This document shows, one piece after another, positions 21,434-26,932 of a stretch of 26,932 nucleotides of DNA. Every line of letters begins with the position of its first letter. Position 1 is the first letter of the stretch. The notes under the pieces are model-generated. The model was not told the DNA's origin. It did no database searches and worked only from the letters and a program-made list of their open reading frames with translations. Position numbers and translations under genes: made by a program. Where the stretch lies: assembly GCF_001039355.2 (NCBI RefSeq), contig NW_019773785.1, forward strand, positions 1-26,932, written 5' to 3'. The stretch is from Lingula anatina. Its lineage: Eukaryota; Brachiopoda; Lingulata; Lingulida; Lingulidae.

Positions 21434-21486
21434 TGACGTCACAACTCCGAGTGTGCTATCCCACAATGCCCCGTGAACCGCCATTT
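21434..21486. promoter_or_regulatory. CCDC83 promoter elements: CRE, ZNF143-like site, CCAT motif
   Basis: About 100 bp upstream of the CCDC83 start lies TGACGTCA (21434-21441), a perfect cAMP-response element, then TCCCACAATGCC (21459-21470), which matches the core of the ZNF143/STAF site, and GCCATTTT (near 21480), a YY1-like core. The cluster looks like a TATA-less promoter. A CRE suits a testis-expressed gene because CREM acts there, but that link is inference. Confidence 0.5.
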
Positions 21487-21797
21487 TTCTACCCATGCTA
21501 TCGAGACGACACGCACGACACGCCGAGCTTTGCTGTACAAATCATCGTTTTATTGTTGAATTTTCACTTGTTGGTTGTTCATTTGTTANGAAAACTACGA
21601 CACATGCCACAACCAGTATAAATTAGAACTCATTTGAGGAGTACACTGCGTATATTAAGACCAGAAATCGGTTACATTTACCATGTAGCTGGATACAAAC
21701 ACAGATGACATACACACACCTGATTTTAAAGTTGAGTCCTGGCAATATAAATTCATGTCTATCAGTTTATACAAGTCCTTGGAATAACAACCGATAG

Positions 21798-21798
<1 letters not shown>

Positions 21799-21839
<41 letters not shown>

Positions 21840-21867
21840 AGTTTATAAAGTACCAGAAAAAATTAAT

Positions 21868-21921
<54 letters not shown>

Positions 21922-21943
21922 TGAGTGTGTGTGTGTCAGTGTG
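21799..21943. repeat. Compound CT/GT microsatellites
   Basis: (CT)18 or so at 21799-21836, a 32-bp spacer, then (CT)11 at about 21868-21890 passing directly into (GT)n at 21891-21937 with a few GA interruptions. Confidence 0.95.
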
Positions 21944-22197
21944 TTTTAACAGCAGCAGAAAGAATGCATTTTAAATTTGAAATTATTCTTTTATGGTGAT
22001 TTACCTTTACACTTCGTCCGCCATTGTTGTTTTGACAACAGTACATGCAGAGTCCGCTGAAAGCCAATACTTTAGTTTCGGCTGTTGAATTCGCACTACA
22101 AGCGTTCTACATTTAGCCTACGTACTTGGATGGCAGTTTGACTGTTAATACCGTAAATATACTAGCCCATCAAACTTAATCTCTGTCATACTGTCAT

Positions 22198-22223
22198 ATA
22201 TATACACACACACACACACACAA
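22198..22223. repeat. (TA)(CA)n microsatellite
   Basis: A short TATATA run passes into about ten CA units. Confidence 0.9.
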
Positions 22224-22805
22224 CATACTTATCATGATAAATGTATTCATTTGTTCGTTTGCGGTTATCTCAAACACTAATTAATTTAACCAAATTTATA
22301 AAATGGTTAACAAGCGCGACTGACCCTATTTTTTTCGCACCCATTTTGTTTGCTGCGAAAGGAAAAATGCATTTGTTTGATGAGGGGGAAAATTACAATT
22401 GAACTCCTGTTTTTTTTTTTTTTTTAATCTTTTCATGCTCTACAATGTAGGCCCTACTGTTGAGTCGGCAAAAAATGTGGATTTAACATTTCCACTTCAC
22501 CTTCTATCCTTACCCGAAAAAGCGTAAATGAGAAAAATGCACTGACCGATACTAAAATTTAGCTGCTACACTTACTGCCACCTTTTCGATGAATTTTCAC
22601 TCAATAGCACTGTACGGGATTAGGTATATCACAAAATGTATGGCTTTATAGTTAAAGTCACATCCCCGTAGCGCTAAATACAAAAATCAGATGCCAAAAA
22701 ACGCAGTGTCGGTGCCATGTAGCTCACGACACCGTCGTTGTGATCAGACTGACGTAATAAATGGATTGAAGATTGAAGGCATCTTTATGGATTATTATCA
22801 ACATT

Positions 22806-22811
22806 TTTATT
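22806..22811 (-). promoter_or_regulatory. Candidate poly(A) signal of the MMP gene
   Basis: AATAAA on the minus strand about 150 nt after the MMP stop codon. Confidence 0.5.
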
Positions 22812-22961
22812 AACTATGTGACAATAACCAATTAATGTAAAACGTATCAGTATATTAAAACGGCAATGAATTTTGAAGAATATAATATTTGATTGCTGCT
22901 ACCGTAAAACGGCAGTTAAAAATGCTGCCTTTTTATACAAACTACAAAAATCACAGAAATA

Positions 22962-25900
22962 TCAATTAATTGCTCCAGATCCGATAAGAGGGACTTGGCA
23001 GTTAAAAAAGTCATATTCAATACTGAAAGGGCCCGCCATTCTAGCTTGTCCGTATACGGCCCTTGACCAAACGTAATATTTATCTTCATAGAAGAAATAT
23101 GTCCTGTGGTTGTCCCACCTCATGGCAGCTCGAAGTCTTTGTTTTGGAAGTGCACGAAACTGAGGAAAATCGTTCATGTGTCTTGGCTTTCCTTTTTCGA
23201 TGGGATCCTTGCCGTCATGGCCATAAATGTTGTCACCTACGGAGGTGGGAAAATAACAAAAATGGTTTGATAAAGCTCCCTTGTTTAAATAAATTACATG
23301 TAGGCTTATCAGCATATCATAACTAAAAGGCAGTGTGACATAATAATATTTGATTAAAGGGAAATCCAACACTGTAGGCCTAACATGTAGAATAAAAGTT
23401 CAAATAAATCTTAGCATAAGAACATGAAAGTTCAACGTGTTTATATGGATCTATAAAGTGAAACTCTTAAAACCCAAAAGCTTAATGAACAAAAGGTTCA
23501 CAGTGCTAAATGTTTTCTTGAAAGATTTCGGGTTTGAATATCCACGAAAATGAACTTAATGATCAACACTCTTGGTCCAAAAGGTTTTCCCACCTCCAAT
23601 TCCACGTGTTTTTGTTTACAAATGATCACTTCATATCTTTAAACAATTTGATCAGTTTTTCTTTTTCTAGATACCATATCTAACATGACCAATGGCACAG
23701 AAAATGCCTAATACCGGCGAATTTATCCTTATTTTACACCATTCCTTAAAATTTAAAGCATGTACATGCACTCGCTCTTTTGGATGATGTTCTACAGTGA
23801 TTTAAACAGAGGTGAAAATTTTCAATGAATTTAAGAAGACACCAACAAATGTCATCAAATTTACAAACAATTAGCATCAGCAAGTGCTCTTTTAAAGCCA
23901 CGTGCCTAATAGCATGGGTCTACCACGCATACTGCAAAGTATCACCTGTAGACGGCCTTCTGCTCTGTGGACAATTGTCTAATTCATCCAGGAAAGCTTG
24001 GAGGGATTGGTTTGGATTATTAGGGGTTTGAATCTCCTCTGCATTGCTAAATCCAATCCATGAAGCAGGTGCAAATTTAAGGTTAGTATCAAGGCTCAAA
24101 GAAGGTTGTTCGAGAACAATACGTTTCTGCAATAAATCACTTACCAGACGAGAATTGTGAGCTTGCGTGAGGTGATCGTTTGCAAAGAAACACCCTTGGA
24201 CTAAGAAGTGGGGTAACCTTTTTGATCAATGGTGTATATAACAAACTAAGATAAATCAACTATCAAAAAATCATTTTCTTCTACCTTGAAAGAAAAGAAA
24301 AAATGAATTCTATTCCCATTCCACCACAGCCGAAAACTCTGGCAAGATTTGGGGTTTATCAAAATAGTTGTGAGTATCTATATAAGAGATTGCGATGAAA
24401 GTGATTACTGAAAGTATAAGTGAAACTCAGAACACAGAGAAAAATGATCCGACAAAAATGTTTTGCTACCTTGAAAGAAAAGAAGAAATGACTTTCGTTC
24501 CCATTCCACCACAGCGTCTAAATGGGGTATATGCAATGCCCAGCCTTGTACTATAGAACGTGGGTATCCCTTGTCAGCATATATTTCACCATGAAAGCCT
24601 TCTCTGTACCGCCAGTATTGGCGATCCTAAGGTATAAGATAAATTATTTCAGTTTATGCTCTGATATAATTTGCGATATGACGAAAACTATTATTTTGCA
24701 AAATAACACAAAAACAAAATCGCTCGAGGTCCAAAATAGGAAAGCATATGCTATTTGTGGGAGACATAGATGAAGGTTCGTGAAAGAGATAAAGGTTCTT
24801 GGAAGTGGCAGTACTATATTATTTTATGGTTCCAGTGCTTAAACCTCGCCTGGATGAGCTTGCCGAATTCTAATATCATCAAGTAACTATGAACGAGCTA
24901 TTAGTTACGCGTAGTTTCATATTTAGCAAAAAACTACTTGCGTCATCCTACCTGAAATAAGTATGTGAATGGAACTCCGTAATAGTATAAAGTCACTGCC
25001 GCGTCTACACGACCAGGAGCATTGTCGCCAAATACACTTGCGATTGGACTTGGGAAACCGTCTTCAATTCCAAACGTAGATTTATTTAGCATATAGACAT
25101 TTCCATCTGAAAGAGTCCCAACAGATTGTAAGTTTACAACAAATGCATTATGTATAGACTGAACAAAGTACAATCTTATTCACAATTCACAAGCTTCATT
25201 TTTTTTCCAATCCATTAGACTTTAAACAAAAAACCTCTGTGTTTTCATTTAAACATAAAGACCAACATAAGCCGGCACAAGATGTTTCACTACGCACTCA
25301 TGATCTGGCTTTATAGACTACCTTTGAATGCATACGTTTTTCCATTGGCAGCAACGGTTATGGCATCGATGGCAGACGGGCAGACGGTGACTCCATTCAA
25401 AAGTTCTGGTCCACGCCCAACATTCAGGATGTTTGTTTGAAGGACACTATTATTTTCTGTCCATTTATGAGACTCAGTGTTTTGAACATCATTTTCGGGC
25501 TGGGCGGCAACCTCATCTCGTTGTGCTGATGCTGTGTGCTGACGGGCGGCCATTTGCTTAACAGACGCAGCGGGATGCCTTCTATCTGAATCTAAAAACT
25601 AAGCAAGCGTTTCTTTTTGGCTCATAAAAATGCATTACGAATGTCATACCTATTTAAATAGATTTAACGAAGACAATACTTCTAACATTAACGATTTTAT
25701 TGATAATATTGTGACAAATCTATCTGTTATAAAAATGACTAGGCCTTAAAAAACGCAATGTACCGATTACGACGTCCAACTTTTGCCTCCGTCTTGCCTT
25801 CAAGTCTTCTAGCGTAGTCTTTGTGTCGAACCATGGCCACATGATGCTGTCGGGGTCAGCAGAGTGAGTGAGACCAATCAAATGTCCAATTTCATGCACC

Positions 25901-26394
25901 ATCACTGTATACAGGTCCAAGCCTAGAACACTTCTTTAGATTAATACTTCACATAGACTGCTACACTCTACCTTGGCTCTTTGAACAATTCGGATTTCCC
26001 GATTTCGTGTGATTTATAATTATATGCGTGGAAAAAAATTCAACTGAACTTTTCTTACGAAAGGCATCCTTACAAAAAGATTATTATGAAAGTGTCATTG
26101 AAAACACCTGGCAGTTTGTGTAATATTTTCAGTAACCTTTCTGTGAACTGTTCTGTAATCACAAACCGGACTATTACCTCTGGGCGATTGTTTTGTCCAC
26201 AATTCTCCTTCATCGATGTATATAGTTCCACATTCTCCGCCTTGGCCAGTTAAGTCGAACATTGCCTTCGCCACCGTGCCACCAGCACCGTCAAACATGG
26301 GTGAATACGTATGAAACCCGTCGACAAAATTAATCTCAATATCACTAGTGCCATTTGTCTCTTCAAAGGTAATTGATATAACGTCTGACCATTC
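22962..26394 (-). CDS. Matrix metalloproteinase, 5' partial, with divergent catalytic domain and hemopexin propeller
   Basis: Seven 3' exons: 26178-26394, 25764-25922, 25322-25591, 24952-25106, 24470-24626, 23946-24200, 22962-23236; 495 residues from the first one seen. Prodomain, cysteine switch and signal peptide lie outside. The catalytic motif is HEIGHLIGLTH (His82, Glu83, His86, His92 of the fragment) with the Met-turn SIMWP (Met100). Upstream is the S-loop FDGAGG, but three of the four structural-zinc ligands are replaced: the HxD Asp is Tyr30 and the two later His are Lys43 and Tyr59. The calcium-type Asp61 and Glu64 remain. A polar linker leads to a four-bladed hemopexin domain (DAIT, DAAV, DAVV, AAMRW starts) closed by Cys196 and Cys484. 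About 85-90 extra residues sit between blades 3 and 4. Exons 3 and 6 each have a second in-frame acceptor 6 nt downstream (25585, 24194). It probably acts on extracellular matrix, but activity and ortholog identity are open. Confidence 0.93.
24281..24330 (-). pseudogene. Duplicated relic of the 3' end of an MMP hemopexin exon
   Basis: These 50 bp match 24466-24515 (end of the fifth MMP exon plus donor) at 45 of 50 positions. In the MMP frame the relic reads Val-Val-Glu-Trp-Glu followed by a TAG stop, then Asn-Ser-Phe, and keeps the AAG-GTAG donor. It lies in the next intron, 185 bp from its source, and has no acceptor or exon start. Confidence 0.8.
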
Positions 26395-26932
26395 CTAAAA
26401 GATAAAAACAGTTATCTAAATAATTAGAAACAATTCATATAGTGAGCCTGTAAATCTATCTGATCGTTTCGTTCTATTTTTAATTAATTCGTCCTAATTT
26501 TAAGTTAAAAAACTTATCATTATCATTATCACCATTATAATCATAAGATAATGGAACTTATCAAACCTTCAGTTACAAAGCTATGATCGTAATTTTAGTT
26601 TCACTGTGTGAAGTGGTTTTAACGCCAATTGATACATATAGGAATACAAAGCGAACTGACAAAGTGTTAAACCTTTCAATTAGGTATAGTTATAATAGGC
26701 TTCAGGGCAACCCCCTTTCATAACTGGCGTAAATGGCGAATTCAACCCCGATCCTTCTCAAAAAAGGAGACAAGGCACACAAGAGAATGTTCCTTGTTCA
26801 GTACTGGTAATTGACGTCAAGTGTAGGGCCTATTGTCTATTGAAAAAGAGAACACTGTTGGAAGGAGAGGCGTTGGATTCTACTTGACATCCTGGTCCGC
26901 CACTGCAAGTGGTTGTTTTATTTGAAAAAAAA
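26395..26932. other. MMP intron and upstream flank
   Basis: No prodomain exon could be recognised here. The distal 200 bp look like a transposon-derived repeat. Confidence 0.5.
26703..26905. mobile_element. Possible short hAT-like non-autonomous element
   Basis: The segment starts CAGGGCAACCCCC and ends GGTCCGCCACTG, so both outer ends are CAG...CTG as in hAT elements; the right end resembles the remnant at 9479-9494. The inverted repeats match only loosely and the flanking 8-mers (ATAGGCTT, CAAGTGGT) differ, so the boundaries are uncertain. Confidence 0.3.

Larger units (their letters stand above)
21490..22800. other. Intergenic region between CCDC83 and the MMP gene
   Basis: No exon was seen on either strand apart from microsatellites. 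One N lies at 21589. A CGCCATTGTTG stretch near 22018 is GC-richer than its surroundings. Confidence 0.5.

Noticed and set aside
21403-21621. Plus-strand 72-codon ORF in the CCDC83 promoter
   Set aside because: It overlaps the CRE/ZNF143 cluster, contains an N and has no protein-like features.
21799-21943. CT/GT tract as a functional element of the CCDC83 promoter
   Set aside because: It is an ordinary compound microsatellite more than 400 bp upstream of the start; no support for function.
24127-24144. An 18-nt GT...AG segment inside an MMP exon with perfect donor (GTAAGT) and acceptor (TTTATTGCAG) on the minus strand
   Set aside because: It is far below the size animal spliceosomes are known to remove, and the reading frame runs through it without a stop (VSDLLQ). 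Removal would keep frame, so cDNA could still settle it.
26866-26932. Cys-Gly-Gly-Pro-Gly-Cys reading on the minus strand as an MMP cysteine-switch exon
   Set aside because: It lacks the PRCG.PD pattern and coincides with the CAGTGGCGGACC transposon-like end, so similarity is probably coincidental.

Overview
This is AT-rich, intron-rich nuclear DNA from an invertebrate animal. The genes have many small exons with GT-AG introns, AATAAA-type poly(A) signals, metazoan-specific proteins (matrix metalloproteinase with hemopexin, DM13 protein, CCDC83) and remnants of animal-type transposons. A marine lophotrochozoan or deuterostome fits, but the phylum cannot be fixed from the sequence alone. Three isolated N bases (2823, 14211, 21589) show it is a draft consensus.

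Five protein genes were rebuilt by chaining exons so that splice sites and reading phases agree at every junction: (1) a small secreted DM13-domain protein, minus strand, 3195-4728, 4 exons, 128 aa; (2) CSTF2 (CstF-64, cleavage stimulation factor), minus, 7295-12462, 13 exons, 438 aa; (3) MPC1 (mitochondrial pyruvate carrier 1), plus, 12547-15145, 5 exons including one of only 4 nt, 133 aa; (4) CCDC83, minus, 17659-21336, 11 exons, 428 aa; (5) the 3' seven exons of a matrix metalloproteinase, minus, 22962-26394, whose 5' end lies beyond the window. All splice models are by eye and not supported by RNA data.

Layout: 1-3190 is gene-poor and holds a 172-bp tandem duplication, a probable Harbinger-type DNA transposon remnant with a BESS-like ORF, and a miRNA-precursor-like hairpin. 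4730-7150 is intergenic. CSTF2 and MPC1 are head to head with only 84 bp between their start codons and share a promoter with a palindromic E-box. MPC1 intron 3 carries a deleted RTE-type LINE. 15150-17650 is the convergent space between MPC1 and CCDC83. 21340-22800 holds the CCDC83 promoter and CT/GT/AC microsatellites.

The genes are unrelated in function (RNA 3'-end processing, mitochondrial pyruvate import, a coiled-coil protein, extracellular proteolysis, a secreted DM13 protein). The most interesting points are the 4-nt MPC1 microexon, which restores a conserved Ser-Thr-His and whose skipping would frameshift the carrier; an MMP that keeps its catalytic zinc site but has lost three of four structural-zinc ligands and has a long insertion in its propeller; an intronic poly(A) signal inside the gene for a polyadenylation factor; and the compact CSTF2/MPC1 promoter.
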